Shown in pieces: positions 35,179 to 44,423 of a stretch of 64,000 nucleotides of DNA (position 1 is the first letter of the stretch; the number at the start of each line of letters is the position of its first letter). The DNA comes from an uncultured Pontibacter sp. (GTDB lineage Bacteria; Bacteroidota; Bacteroidia; Cytophagales; Hymenobacteraceae): NCBI RefSeq assembly GCF_947499215.1, contig NZ_CANMNI010000001.1, forward strand, positions 1 through 64,000, given 5' to 3'. The position numbers and the translations under genes are program-made. The notes beneath the pieces are model-generated. The model saw only the letters and a list, made by a program, of their open reading frames with translations, was not told where the DNA came from and did no database searches.

Positions 35179-37257
35179 TTAATAGTTCAGCAACTCTTCT
35201 ATCGTCGCAGCCACTTTCTCGGGGTTTGGCAGCATCATTTTTTCCAGCTCCACATTCAAAGGTATAGCCGGCAAATTGGCGGCACCTAAAGTATAGATCG
35301 GCGCGTCCAATTGCTGGAAACACTCCTTAGAAATACGGCCGGCCAAAGACTCGGCGAAAGAGTTCATCAGCGGTTCTTCGGTTAATACCAGCGCTTTACC
35401 GTGGCGGCGAACAGAAGCCACTACAGCCTCAAAATCGAGCGGGTTGAGTGTGCGGAGGTCGAGAATCTCAACGCTGCCTTTAAATTGCTTCGAAGCGGTC
35501 TTGGCCCAGTATACACCCATGCCGTAGGTTATCACAGTCACGGAGTTGCCCATGCGGATTTCTTCGTCGCTGGCGTATTGCACCACATTAGCTTTACCGA
35601 GTGGCAAGATGTAGTTCTCATCTGGCTCTACCGTCTTGGCGTCTTCCGTACCGGCTACTTTCGACCAATACAGGCCTTTGTGCTCCAGCATCACAACTGG
35701 GTTCGGATCGAGGAAAGCTGCTTTCATCAGGCCTTTCATATCCGCGGCATTACTTGGGTAAACTACCTTTATTCCGCGGATGGTCAGTAAGGTAGACTCA
35801 ATGCTGCCCGAGTGATATGGTCCGCCACCGCCGTAAGCACCGATTGGTACACGGATGAGCGACTGCACCGGGAACTTGCCCATGGACAGGTAACAGCTCT
35901 TGGAAAGCTCTTCCACCAGTTGGTTCATACCCGGCCAGATATAGTCAGCAAACTGAATCTCGACTATGGCTTTGGCACCTACTGCGGACATACCTGCCGT
36001 TGAACCCACAATGTAGGCTTCCTGAATCGGTGTGTTGAACACGCGGCTGTCACCGTATTTCTTCGCCAGCAAGGCCGCTTCGCGGAATACACCACCGAGC
36101 TCCCCTCCTACGTCCTGACCGTAAAACAAGGCCTCTGGATAGGTGCGTAGAATATCGTCCACAGCGTGCAGGGCGGCATCCACCATAATGGTTTTTTCAG
36201 CACCAGCTGGGCGACGGTCGCCTTTTTCTTCTGTAACAGGTGTCGGAGCAAATTCATGCTGATCGAATGTGCTCGGGTCAGGAACCGGGGCGTCTAGTGC
36301 CCGATGGTAGTCCTCCAACACGATTTTCTGCGCCTCGTTCTCCAGCCACTGTATTTCTTCAGAAGTGACATCAGCCTCCAACAGGGCCTGACGCAGTTTC
36401 GGGATCGGATCGTTAACGCTGTGCTCCTGTAGGTTCTCACCACGGTACCACTCGCGGCGCACGCCGGAAGTATGGTGACCCAGCAAAGGCACCTTGGCGT
36501 GTACCAGTATTGGTTTGCGCACCTCGCGTACATATTCAAAGGCGATTCGCATGCCTTCGTACGACTCGGCAAAATCAGAACCATTCACACGCAGGCGCTC
36601 CATCCCTTTGAAGCCTGCCGCATACTCGTAGGCATCCATGGCCCGCATTTCCTTGCCTGTGGCCGAAATACCCCAGTCATTGTCCTGCACGAGGTATACG
36701 ATCGGTAGGTTTTTCAGCACGGCCATCTGGAATGCTTCGGCTACTTCCCCTTCCGTCACAGATCCGTCGCCCAGTGAGCAAAGCACCACTGGCTTTTCAT
36801 CACTGTTATTAAGTCCCTGCGACTCAAAATAGGAAATGGCATGCGCCATACCTGTGGCGGGTATCGCCTGCATACCGGTGGCAGAACTCTGGTGCGGAAT
36901 GGTTGGGAAGCCCTCGCGACGCAATGAGGGGTGTCCGTAGTAGGTGCGGCCGCCCGAGAACGGATCGCCGGCTTTGGCCATGAGTTGCAGCATGAGCTCG
37001 TAGGGTTGCATGCCAATGCCCAAGAGCACGGAATCATCGCGGTAGTAAAGCGATGCGTAGTCGTAAGGCTTCAGCTGAAATGCGGTGGCCAATTGAATGG
37101 CTTCGTGGCCCCGCGAAGTGCTGTGCACATACTTGCTGCAAATGGTTTTATTTTCTTCGTAGGTGTCTGCCATGGTTTTGGCAGTTATCATCAGGCGGTA
37201 GGCCCTTTTAAGGATACTTGTATCTATCTTAAAGGCCTCCATCAATTCTTTTGACAT
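35179..37257 (-). CDS. 2-oxo acid dehydrogenase E1, fused alpha and beta subunits
   Basis: 692 aa. The N-terminal half (~1-335) is the E1 alpha thiamine-diphosphate domain, with YYRDDSVLLGIGM near residue 72, the TPP motif beginning GDGSVTEGEVAEA near 162 and ending VQDNDWGIS, and the HHTSG segment near 262. After an acidic Pro-rich linker (~335-360), the C-terminal half is E1 beta: YGQDVGGELGGVF near 385, IQFADYIWPGMNQL near 440, YGGGGPYHSGSIES near 478 and the transketolase C-domain with LDLRTLNPLD near 600. This arrangement fits branched-chain or pyruvate dehydrogenase E1 used with E2/E3. Decarboxylation of a 2-oxo acid is certain at family level; the substrate is not determined. E2 is not in this window. 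Confidence 0.92.
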   Translation of the reverse strand: MSKELMEAFKIDTSILKRAYRLMITAKTMADTYEENKTICSKYVHSTSRGHEAIQLATAFQLKPYDYASLYYRDDSVLLGIGMQPYELMLQLMAKAGDPFSGGRTYYGHPSLRREGFPTIPHQSSATGMQAIPATGMAHAISYFESQGLNNSDEKPVVLCSLGDGSVTEGEVAEAFQMAVLKNLPIVYLVQDNDWGISATGKEMRAMDAYEYAAGFKGMERLRVNGSDFAESYEGMRIAFEYVREVRKPILVHAKVPLLGHHTSGVRREWYRGENLQEHSVNDPIPKLRQALLEADVTSEEIQWLENEAQKIVLEDYHRALDAPVPDPSTFDQHEFAPTPVTEEKGDRRPAGAEKTIMVDAALHAVDDILRTYPEALFYGQDVGGELGGVFREAALLAKKYGDSRVFNTPIQEAYIVGSTAGMSAVGAKAIVEIQFADYIWPGMNQLVEELSKSCYLSMGKFPVQSLIRVPIGAYGGGGPYHSGSIESTLLTIRGIKVVYPSNAADMKGLMKAAFLDPNPVVMLEHKGLYWSKVAGTEDAKTVEPDENYILPLGKANVVQYASDEEIRMGNSVTVITYGMGVYWAKTASKQFKGSVEILDLRTLNPLDFEAVVASVRRHGKALVLTEEPLMNSFAESLAGRISKECFQQLDAPIYTLGAANLPAIPLNVELEKMMLPNPEKVAATIEELLNY

Positions 37258-37346
37258 AGGTTTAGTCTTGTGATTGGCCGAAGTTAAGAAAAAATGCCCT
37301 TTTTCTAAAATCTGAACGAAGGTTCGGTAGAGCGGCCTTAATTTGG

Positions 37347-37354
37347 TAATTTTG
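37347..37354 (+). promoter_or_regulatory. Putative -7 element of the hemF operon
   Basis: TAATTTTG is an exact TAnnTTTG match about 97 bp upstream of hemF. TTCG at 37323-37326, with a 20-bp spacer, differs by one base from a -33 TTTG. A leader of roughly 90 nt would follow. Confidence 0.45.
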
Positions 37355-37451
37355 TGAGCTGATTTTTGGTCTACAGCGCTATGCGCTGGTTTTTAAGTAG
37401 ATCTGTGGCCAAATATCAGTTGTCCGGAGTCTTACATCTTACGTCTATAAA

Positions 37452-38351
37452 ATGTTCAGAGAAGAAGTTGAAGCTTTTATGCGCCAATTCCAGTTGGATC
37501 TGGTGCGCGACCTTGAAAACTGCGATGGCGGTGCCACATTCCAGAAAGACGAGTGGCAGCACGAGCAAGGCGGTGGCGGAATTTCCCGTATCATCGAAAA
37601 CGGCAAGGTGCTCGAAAAAGGCGGCGTCAACTTCTCGGCGGTGCAGGGCGAGCTCTCTCCCCAGTTCCTCAAAATGCTGCAAATGCCCGATCCGAAGTTC
37701 TTTGCGACGGGTGTATCGGTAGTGATGCACCCGCACAGCCCCATGGTGCCCATCACGCACATGAATGTGCGTTACTTCGAGGCCGGCGACGGCACGGCAT
37801 GGTTTGGCGGCGGCATCGACCTGACCCCGATCTATGTGGATGTAAAACAGGCCCGGGAGTTTCACGAAGCCATGAAAGCAGTGTGCGACAAGCACCATCC
37901 CTCCTATTATCCGGAGTTCAAGAAGTGGGCTGATGACTATTTCTACAACGAGCACAGACAGGAAACCCGTGGTGTGGGCGGTATTTTCTTCGACCGACTG
38001 ATGGCTACCGACGAAATCAGCATGGAACAGCGTTTTGCCTTTGTGCGCGATGTGGCCTATGCTTTTGCGCCGTTCTATACCAAGATCATCAACGAAAACC
38101 GCAACTTGTCTTACGGGGAGAGCGAGAAACAGTGGCAACTGATCCGACGTGGCCGCTACGTGGAGTTTAACCTCGTGTACGACCGTGGCACCAAGTTCGG
38201 ACTGGCTACCAACGGACGTATTGAATCCATCCTGATGAGTCTGCCGCTGCATGCCTCTTGGGTGTACAACCACAAGCCGGAGCCGGGCGGAGCGGAAGAG
38301 AAGACGCTGGGCTACCTCAAAAAGGATATCGACTGGATCAATAGTAAGTAA
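37452..38351 (+). CDS. hemF: Coproporphyrinogen III oxidase, oxygen-dependent
   Basis: 299 aa, the same length as E. coli HemF. It performs the O2-dependent oxidative decarboxylation of coproporphyrinogen III to protoporphyrinogen IX in haem synthesis. Visible blocks: HEQGGGGISRIIENGKVLEK near residues 36-55, GVNFSAVQGEL near 58, HPHSPMVPITHMNVRYFE near 92-109, and WFGGGIDLTPIY near 117. Further blocks are the RGVGGIFFDRL segment near 175 and YVEFNLVYDRGTKFGL near 236. All are intact. The PAP2 phosphatase gene starts 2 bp after its stop, indicating co-transcription. Presence of HemF indicates aerobic growth. Confidence 0.97.
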   Translation: MFREEVEAFMRQFQLDLVRDLENCDGGATFQKDEWQHEQGGGGISRIIENGKVLEKGGVNFSAVQGELSPQFLKMLQMPDPKFFATGVSVVMHPHSPMVPITHMNVRYFEAGDGTAWFGGGIDLTPIYVDVKQAREFHEAMKAVCDKHHPSYYPEFKKWADDYFYNEHRQETRGVGGIFFDRLMATDEISMEQRFAFVRDVAYAFAPFYTKIINENRNLSYGESEKQWQLIRRGRYVEFNLVYDRGTKFGLATNGRIESILMSLPLHASWVYNHKPEPGGAEEKTLGYLKKDIDWINSK

Positions 38352-38353
38352 GC

Positions 38354-38941
38354 ATGATCGACCAACTGGAGAAGCTGGATCAGGAACTGTTCCTTTTTCT
38401 GAATGAGCAACGGAGCCCGTTCTGGGACACGATCATGGTGACGGTTTCGGATAAATACTTCTGGATTCCTTTTTACCTTTTGCTGATCGGTTACATTGTC
38501 TGGCGATATAAACTGCAGAGCATCCCGATGTTACTAATGGCCGTGGCAGGTATTGGTTTGGCTGATTATGTGGCTTCAGGAATCTTCAAGCCGTATTTTG
38601 CTCGTCTGCGCCCCTGCCATGATCCTGAAATTTCGGCTATGGTGAATCTGGTGCGTGGCTGCGGCGGACAGTTCGGATTCCTCTCCTCACATGCCTCCAC
38701 GGGTTTTGCGCTGGCAGTATTTTTCAACTTGATCCTCTCCGACCGCTACATGATCTTTAAGATATTTCTGGTGATGTGGGCTGTGGTGGTCTCTTACTCA
38801 CGCATATACCTAGGTGTGCACTATCCGGGTGATACGCTGGGTGGCGCACTGGTGGGTATCGGAACGGCTATGCTGGCTGTGGTGGGCTACCGTTTCTGGC
38901 TGCGAAAATATACCCGCTTTCAGCACAAACCTTTGGCATGA
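38354..38941 (+). CDS. PAP2-family membrane phosphatase
   Basis: 195 aa with about five TM segments. The three-part PAP2 signature is present: KPYFARLRPC near residues 76-85, SSHASTGFALAV near 113-124 and SRIYLGVHYPGD near 148-159, where the last His is the catalytic nucleophile and Asp its partner. Such enzymes dephosphorylate lipid phosphates such as phosphatidic acid, undecaprenyl pyrophosphate or lipid A in the inner membrane. The substrate here is unknown. It is only 2 bp downstream of hemF, and the TonB receptor gene begins 43 bp after its stop. Confidence 0.93.
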   Translation: MIDQLEKLDQELFLFLNEQRSPFWDTIMVTVSDKYFWIPFYLLLIGYIVWRYKLQSIPMLLMAVAGIGLADYVASGIFKPYFARLRPCHDPEISAMVNLVRGCGGQFGFLSSHASTGFALAVFFNLILSDRYMIFKIFLVMWAVVVSYSRIYLGVHYPGDTLGGALVGIGTAMLAVVGYRFWLRKYTRFQHKPLA

Positions 38942-38984
38942 TCCGCTGTTTCTGACGTATTGTTAGAAGAGCTGATTTCCGGAC

Positions 38985-41357
38985 TTGCAACTACGAAACT
39001 TTTTATACCTAGTACTACCGCTCTTGCTTCTGCCTGTGCTGCCCGCATGGGCACAGGACATCTTTGTGCTACGCGGCCGGGTACTGGACGCGACTACAGC
39101 CGAACCACTGGCTGGCGCTTCCATCAGTCTGGAAGAACGTCCTTCCATTGGCACTGTCTCGGAGCCTGATGGCAGGTATAGCCTGAGCGCTCCGCCGGGC
39201 ACCTATACCTTAGTTATCCGTTACATCGGCTACGACAATCAGGAAACTCCGCTACAGCTCTTTCGCAATGAGACACTCGACCTGAGACTGGCGCCCGCTA
39301 CCTACAGTACTCGTGAAGTCGAAGTAATCGGCACTCGTCTCAAGCCCATCACCCAAACCGCTATGATGGGCGAATTGGCTATCCCGATGGAATCGGTGAA
39401 GACACTGCCAGTACTTTTTGGCGAGACCGATATCATGAAAACGGTGCAGCTTATGCCGGGTGTGCAGTCAGGTGGGGAAGGCAACACGGGCTTTTATGTG
39501 CGGGGCGGCGGGGCTGACCAGAACTTAGTGCAGCTCGATCAGGCGGTGGTCTACAATCCGGGCCACTTGCTCAATTTCTTTTCGGTTTTCAACAGCAACG
39601 CCATCAGCAATGCCACGCTCATCAAAGGGAACATGCCGGCAATGTATGGCGGTCGCCTGTCTTCTGTGCTGGACGTGGAAATGCGTGAAGGCAGTACCGA
39701 CAGCCTGCAGGCTGAGGGTGGAATCGGGCTGATTGCTTCCCGCCTGACGGTGCAGGGGCCGCTACAAAAAGACAAAGCCGCATTCATCTTCTCGGCACGC
39801 CGCACCTACGTGGATGCTTTGTTTGGACCTTTTTTAAGAAATACCGAGCAAGGTGGTGTGCCTTTTTATTTCTACGACTTTAACGGGAAAGTCTCCTATA
39901 CCCTTTCGCCCAAGGACAAGCTATACCTGAGCGGATACTATGGAAAAGATGTGGGGTCGCTTACGCTTTCGTCTGGCCGCTTTGTGGCCGATTTCCAATG
40001 GGGCAATGCCGCTGCCACGGCACGCTGGAATCATCGGTTCTCAGACAAACACTTTGTGGATGTGACAGGTACGCTGAGCGATTATGCGTTTGACTTTACG
40101 TGGGACTTTGGGGACATCACCACATCCGTCGAAACGGGTGTACGGGACTATACTGCCAAAGCGGATTTTGTCTACACACCCACGGTTCAGCACCAGTTGG
40201 AGTACGGATTTCAATACACTCACCATACTTTGCGACCAAGAACGGGCAGCGCTGAAACAGCCGAGGGAGATGTGTTTTCGACAGATCGGATCCTGTCAAA
40301 AACAGCCCATGAGGCGGCGATCTACCTGTCCCACGACTGGAACGTGACGGATCGTCTTTTGCTGAGTCTGGGTATACGAGGCAGTTATTTTGCGCAAATG
40401 GGGCCATTTACCTTTTTTACTTTCGATCGAAATGAACGGGCTACTGATTCGGTGGAATATGCGGCTGGAGAGCGAGTGAAGACATTTCAGGCACTGGAGC
40501 CGCGGGTTTCGGCACGCTACTCCTTGCGTGCGAACTCGTCTGTCAAGGCTAGCTATACCCGATCGGCGCAGTATCTCCACTTGGTTTCAAATGCCTATAC
40601 CACCTTGCCGCTGGATGTCTGGGTGCCGAGCTCAGCGATTGTGGAGCCTCAGCGGGCGACGCAATATGCCATCGGGTATTTCCAGAGTTTCAGCCAGAAC
40701 ATGTATGAAGGCTCTATCGAGCTCTATTACAAGACCATGGAAAACCAACTCGAGTATCGCGAGGGCTTTGTGGCGGGGCCAAGCAACCGCGATCTGGAGT
40801 ACGAGTTTGTGCGCGGCAGCGGGAAGTCCTACGGTGCAGAGTTTTTCCTGCGCAAGAACTACGGTGATTTGCAGGGCTGGCTGGGCTATACCTTGTCACG
40901 CACCGACCGCACGTTCCCGGACATCAACCAAGGCCGCACCTTTCCCGCCCGCTTCGACCGCCGGCACGATATGTCTTTAGTAGCTACATACAGGTATAAC
41001 CCACGCTGGACATTCGGCGGAAGCTTTGTGTATGGCACCGGACAAGCCACTACCATGCCGGAGCGGCGCTACCTGATTGAGGGCACAGTCAATTACCAAT
41101 ACGGCAACCGCAACAGTTTCCGGATGGAGCCGTTCCACCGACTCGACCTCTCGGCCACACTGGAGGGCAAGGCGCAGCGTAGACTGCAATCTAGCTGGAC
41201 CTTTGCGATCTACAACGTGTATGGCCGCCGCAATCCGTTTCTGTACTACATTGACAGCGAGGGCGCACCTTACAGCACCGAAACAACCGTGCAGGCCAAA
41301 AAGGTATCGCTTATACCCTTCCCCTTGCCTTCTGTCACCTGGAATTTTAAATGGTAA
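38985..41357 (+). CDS. TonB-dependent receptor with N-terminal carboxypeptidase-like domain
   Basis: 790 aa beginning with TTG at 38985; an in-frame TGA lies 12 bp upstream and no ATG precedes the signal peptide (LYLVLPLLLLPVLPAWAQ, cut near residue 23). Residues ~24-115 form a carboxypeptidase regulatory-like (CarboxypepD_reg) domain, with VLDATTAEPLAGASISLEER. The plug domain follows (~120-240), with LPVLFGETDIMKTVQLMPG and YVRGGGADQNLVQLD. Residues ~250-790 form the beta-barrel, ending VTWNFKW with a terminal aromatic. It imports an unknown ligand across the outer membrane using TonB energy. The DUF4249 lipoprotein gene starts 4 bp after its stop, a pair that recurs in Bacteroidota. Confidence 0.93.
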   Translation: MQLRNFLYLVLPLLLLPVLPAWAQDIFVLRGRVLDATTAEPLAGASISLEERPSIGTVSEPDGRYSLSAPPGTYTLVIRYIGYDNQETPLQLFRNETLDLRLAPATYSTREVEVIGTRLKPITQTAMMGELAIPMESVKTLPVLFGETDIMKTVQLMPGVQSGGEGNTGFYVRGGGADQNLVQLDQAVVYNPGHLLNFFSVFNSNAISNATLIKGNMPAMYGGRLSSVLDVEMREGSTDSLQAEGGIGLIASRLTVQGPLQKDKAAFIFSARRTYVDALFGPFLRNTEQGGVPFYFYDFNGKVSYTLSPKDKLYLSGYYGKDVGSLTLSSGRFVADFQWGNAAATARWNHRFSDKHFVDVTGTLSDYAFDFTWDFGDITTSVETGVRDYTAKADFVYTPTVQHQLEYGFQYTHHTLRPRTGSAETAEGDVFSTDRILSKTAHEAAIYLSHDWNVTDRLLLSLGIRGSYFAQMGPFTFFTFDRNERATDSVEYAAGERVKTFQALEPRVSARYSLRANSSVKASYTRSAQYLHLVSNAYTTLPLDVWVPSSAIVEPQRATQYAIGYFQSFSQNMYEGSIELYYKTMENQLEYREGFVAGPSNRDLEYEFVRGSGKSYGAEFFLRKNYGDLQGWLGYTLSRTDRTFPDINQGRTFPARFDRRHDMSLVATYRYNPRWTFGGSFVYGTGQATTMPERRYLIEGTVNYQYGNRNSFRMEPFHRLDLSATLEGKAQRRLQSSWTFAIYNVYGRRNPFLYYIDSEGAPYSTETTVQAKKVSLIPFPLPSVTWNFKW

Positions 41358-41361
41358 TCCT

Positions 41362-42294
41362 ATGAAACTAAGACCTTGGCTGATATTATTAATAACCTTG
41401 TTCCTCTCCGCCTGCGAAGAGAACCTGACCATCGATATACCTGCCGGACAGGAGCAATTGGTGGTAGAGGGACACATAGAACAAGACGCTCCGCCGGTGG
41501 TGGTGCTTACACGCAGTATGCCTGTGTTTGCCGGCTTTTCACCTGCTGACATCGAAGCCAGTTTCGTACACGGGGCGCAAGTGGTGGTGTCGAGTGCAGG
41601 CAAGAGCTATACCTTAAAAGAAGTGCCCGCAGGCGCTTTCTGGCCTGAACTGCGGCGAGTAGTCTCGGAGCAATACGCCATACCTGAAGCCCAATTGACA
41701 AGTAGTAGCGATTTTATTTTTTATGTCTATACCTCCGAAGAGTTGTTGGGCGAAGTCGGCAAAAGCTATCAGTTACGAATTAGTCATGAGGGGCGGGTAC
41801 TGACATCGTCTACCACCATCCCCCAACTAAATCCGCTGCAAGAGCTTTTCCTCCAGCCCCACCCCGACCCAAGTCAGGACAGTCTTTTCATACTCTTTTA
41901 CCGCTACCAAGATCCCGACACACTGGGCAACAGTGTGCGTTATTTCACAAAACGCAACAGCGAGCCGTTCTACCCGGGATACTTTGCCTCCGTTTTCAAT
42001 GATGAGTTGATCAATGGCGTGCAGAACCTCAGTTTCCCGCTGGACCGCGGCGAACCCCGTGGTCGGGATGTGGACTTGGATACTTACAGCTACTTTGGGA
42101 AAGGCGATACAATTGTGGTACGTTGGGCAGCTATAGATATTGAGCACTATCGTTTCTGGTTTACACTGGAAAACGAGCGCAACAACAACGGCAGCCCCAT
42201 CGGGTCCCCTAATACAACCCGGTCAAATATTAACGGCGGACTTGGGGTTTGGGGTGGTTATGGGGTAACGTATCATCGAATTGTGGTGGAGTAA
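41362..42294 (+). CDS. DUF4249 surface lipoprotein
   Basis: 310 aa from the ATG at 41362. A longer in-frame reading upstream would run inside the TonB receptor gene and is rejected because the signal peptide (RPWLILLITLFLSAC) starts at this ATG. Lipobox LSAC with Cys near residue 17. The opening ENLTIDIPAGQEQLVVEGHI is typical of DUF4249. Residues ~45-130 look like an Ig/Cna-type beta domain, and the rest is beta-rich with aromatic strands. No enzyme motif is seen. Placed 4 bp after a TonB-dependent receptor, it probably acts as its surface-exposed or periplasmic partner. The convergent riboflavin synthase gene ends only 4 bp away, with no terminator between them. Confidence 0.9.
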   Translation: MKLRPWLILLITLFLSACEENLTIDIPAGQEQLVVEGHIEQDAPPVVVLTRSMPVFAGFSPADIEASFVHGAQVVVSSAGKSYTLKEVPAGAFWPELRRVVSEQYAIPEAQLTSSSDFIFYVYTSEELLGEVGKSYQLRISHEGRVLTSSTTIPQLNPLQELFLQPHPDPSQDSLFILFYRYQDPDTLGNSVRYFTKRNSEPFYPGYFASVFNDELINGVQNLSFPLDRGEPRGRDVDLDTYSYFGKGDTIVVRWAAIDIEHYRFWFTLENERNNNGSPIGSPNTTRSNINGGLGVWGGYGVTYHRIVVE

Positions 42295-42298
42295 AGTT

Positions 42299-42886
42299 TT
42301 ATGCTTTCCCTAGCAACCTGGCTACATACTTCCCGATAATATCAAACTCGAGATTAACTAAAGACCCCGGCTTCACTTGGTGAAGGTTGGTATGTTCGTA
42401 GGTATAAGGTATGATCGCCACAGAAAAGCGGTCATCCTGAGAGTTTACCACCGTCAGGCTAATCCCGTTAACAGTAACAGAACCCTTCTCCACTGTCACA
42501 TTACCCAAGGTAGGATCATAACGGAAAGTAAAAACCCAGCTGCCGTTCTGGTCTTCCACTGACTCGCACACCGCTACTTGATCCACATGGCCTTGCACGA
42601 TGTGCCCATCGAAGCGGCCGTTGGCGCTCATGCAGCGCTCCAGATTTACCTTGTCGCCCACTTTCAGGCTGTTCAGGTTGGTCTTTTGCAGCGTCTCGTC
42701 AATAGCAGTTACGGTATAATCTGTTTCGGTAATGTTCACCACCGTCAGGCAAATACCGTTGTGGGCCACACTCTGGTCTATCTGCAGTTCGTGCGTGAAA
42801 GGAGCTGACAACGTGAAGTGTTTGTTGGTGCCTTCTTCCTGAATGGCCTGCACTTGGCCCATGGCTTCTATTATACCTGTAAACAT
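42299..42886 (-). CDS. ribE: Riboflavin synthase
   Basis: 195 aa from the ATG at 42886 (MFTGIIEAMGQV). An in-frame ATG 39 bp further upstream would add residues not found in the family, and MFTGI is the classical N-terminus, so the shorter start is used. It dismutates two 6,7-dimethyl-8-ribityllumazine molecules into riboflavin and 5-amino-6-ribitylaminouracil. The two lumazine-binding repeats are visible, with VAHNGICLTVV near residue 45, GHIVQGHVDQVA near 95 and GSVTVNGISLTVV near 140. A TAnnTTTG match on the minus strand lies 27 bp upstream. Confidence 0.95.
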   Translation of the reverse strand: MFTGIIEAMGQVQAIQEEGTNKHFTLSAPFTHELQIDQSVAHNGICLTVVNITETDYTVTAIDETLQKTNLNSLKVGDKVNLERCMSANGRFDGHIVQGHVDQVAVCESVEDQNGSWVFTFRYDPTLGNVTVEKGSVTVNGISLTVVNSQDDRFSVAIIPYTYEHTNLHQVKPGSLVNLEFDIIGKYVARLLGKA

Positions 42887-42912
42887 GGCTTTTCGGGTAA
42901 ATGATCTGAATC

Positions 42913-42920
42913 CAAAATTA
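42913..42920 (-). promoter_or_regulatory. Putative -7 element of riboflavin synthase
   Basis: CAAAATTA on the plus strand reads TAATTTTG on the minus strand, an exact TAnnTTTG. It ends 26 bp before the chosen ATG at 42886, which supports that start: the alternative ATG at 42925 would lie upstream of this box. No -33 box was found. Confidence 0.5.
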
Positions 42921-43127
42921 ACCACGATTTAGCTGAAAAGCACGCTTGCCATACCTAAATCCGCGTATAGGTGAGATTAAATTGCAGAACGGTTAGGTAA
43001 CTGTGGGTGGGTATGCTTATTTTCGCATGAACAGCATAGGTAGGAAGCGTCTTAGCTTGTCGCTTTGCTCCTATAACTCGGCTGTATCCGGGAAAGCTTC
43101 TATTTTTTTATACTGAAACAAAGGGAA

Positions 43128-43793
43128 ATGCAGACAGACTTGTACAAGCACAAAGGCATGCGCCGCGCCTTGGTAAAGCAGTTGAGAGACAAAGGTATAC
43201 GCGATGAACGGGTGTTGGCGGCAATCGAAACTGTTCCCCGGCATTTTTTCTTCGAAAAGGCCTTTCTGGAGCAAGCTTATCAGGACAAAGCCTTTCCTAT
43301 CGGTGAAGGCCAGACCATTTCGCAGCCTTATACCGTGGCTTTCCAGACCGAATTGCTTAGACTTCAGCCTACCGATAAGGTACTTGAAATTGGTACAGGC
43401 TCTGGCTACCAGTGTTGTGTGCTTCTGCAGATTACCCCGAAGGTTTATACCATCGAATACAACAAACCGCTCTACGACAAAGCAGTGAAGTTTTTCAAGA
43501 CCTACGGACTATTCCCCCATACCTTTCACGGTGATGGCTCACAGGGTTTGCCTGCCCATGCCCCTTACGACAAGATTATCGTAACGGCCGGTGCGCCGGG
43601 AGTGCCTAAAACATTGGTAAGCCAGTTGAACATCGGCGGCATACTAGTGATTCCTGTCGGTGGCGAGTCGAGCCAGAAGATGTTGCGGATTACACGAACA
43701 GGCGAGAATGAGTTCACGCAGGAGGAGTTCGCCGACTTTAAGTTTGTGCCTTTGCTGGGAAAATCCGGATGGGATTCATCGAGTCTTTCATAA
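43128..43793 (+). CDS. pcm: Protein-L-isoaspartate O-methyltransferase
   Basis: 221 aa, the normal PCMT length. It transfers methyl from SAM to L-isoaspartyl residues of damaged proteins so that they revert to aspartate. The N-terminal RDKGIRDERVLAAIETVPRH (residues 25-44) and QTISQPYTVAFQTELL near 64 are family signatures. SAM motif I is VLEIGTGSGYQCCVL near 87-101, and PYDKIIVTAGAPGVP near 145 is motif post-III. The C-terminal GGILVIPVGG is also present. It is cytoplasmic. The upstream 241-bp gap contains no clear promoter. It is followed 84 bp later by the thioesterase gene, which has its own promoter. Confidence 0.95.
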   Translation: MQTDLYKHKGMRRALVKQLRDKGIRDERVLAAIETVPRHFFFEKAFLEQAYQDKAFPIGEGQTISQPYTVAFQTELLRLQPTDKVLEIGTGSGYQCCVLLQITPKVYTIEYNKPLYDKAVKFFKTYGLFPHTFHGDGSQGLPAHAPYDKIIVTAGAPGVPKTLVSQLNIGGILVIPVGGESSQKMLRITRTGENEFTQEEFADFKFVPLLGKSGWDSSSLS

Positions 43794-43824
43794 TAGTAAC
43801 ACTATCTTAATAGCCGGGTAGCTT

Positions 43825-43853
43825 TTTGTTTGGCTGCTTGTGCCCTATCTTTG
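43825..43853 (+). promoter_or_regulatory. Promoter of the thioesterase / psi-like gene pair
   Basis: TTTG at 43825-43828 is followed, after a 17-base spacer, by TATCTTTG at 43846-43853. The -7 box is an exact TAnnTTTG match and the -33 box is at the lower end of the usual spacing. It lies 24 bp upstream of the ATG at 43878. It is the best complete Bacteroidota-type promoter I found in the window. Confidence 0.65.
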
Positions 43854-43877
43854 CGGCAGAATTTATAGAGAACAGAC

Positions 43878-44408
43878 ATGCGTAAACAGAAAAAAGTAAG
43901 CGAATCATACGTGATCATGACCGAGCTGGTGTTGCCGAACGACACCAATACCCTTCACAATCTGATGGGTGGTAAAATGATGCACTGGATGGATATTGTA
44001 TCGGCCATCGCCGCGCAAAAGCACTCCAACCGCATTGTGGTAACAGCTTCGGTGGACAACGTGTCTTTTGCTGAAAGTATAAAGCTGGGCAACGTGGTAA
44101 CGCTCGAGGCCAAAGTGACACGCGCCTTCTCTTCTTCTATGGAGGTTCATATTGTGGTATATGCCGAAGATATCCCGTCAGGCAAGAAAGTAATGTCAAA
44201 CCAAGCCTTCTTCACGTTCGTGGCGGTGGACCAGTCCGGCAAAGCGATTGATGTGCCCGAAGCTATACCTGAAACGGAAGAGGAGATTAGATTGTATGAC
44301 GGTGCCCTTCGTCGTCGCCAGTTGCGTCTGGTATTGGCCGGCCGTATGAAGCCAAGCGAAGCCAATGAGTTGCGCTCCATCTTTGACCTGAAAGAAGAAC
44401 AGGAATAA
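43878..44408 (+). CDS. Acyl-CoA thioesterase (hotdog fold, YciA/BACH-like)
   Basis: 176 aa. A single hotdog domain with the family landmarks GGKMMHWMDIVSAIAAQKHS near residues 31-50 and VTASVDNVSFAESIKLGNVVTLEA near 55-78, which carry the catalytic Asp/Asn region. It also has a strand VHIVVYAEDIPSG. It likely hydrolyses acyl-CoA to free acid and CoA. The C-terminus is helical and charged (RRRQLRLVLAGRMKPSEANE). It is preceded by a good promoter and followed after 15 bp by an unassigned gene that may encode a psi-like replication protein. Confidence 0.92.
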   Translation: MRKQKKVSESYVIMTELVLPNDTNTLHNLMGGKMMHWMDIVSAIAAQKHSNRIVVTASVDNVSFAESIKLGNVVTLEAKVTRAFSSSMEVHIVVYAEDIPSGKKVMSNQAFFTFVAVDQSGKAIDVPEAIPETEEEIRLYDGALRRRQLRLVLAGRMKPSEANELRSIFDLKEEQE

Positions 44409-44423
44409 TTACACCTATAACTC

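Noticed and set aside
37416..38273. Antisense frame of 285 codons opposite hemF.
   Set aside because: hemF is complete and conserved on the plus strand; the opposite frame is explained by its codon composition.
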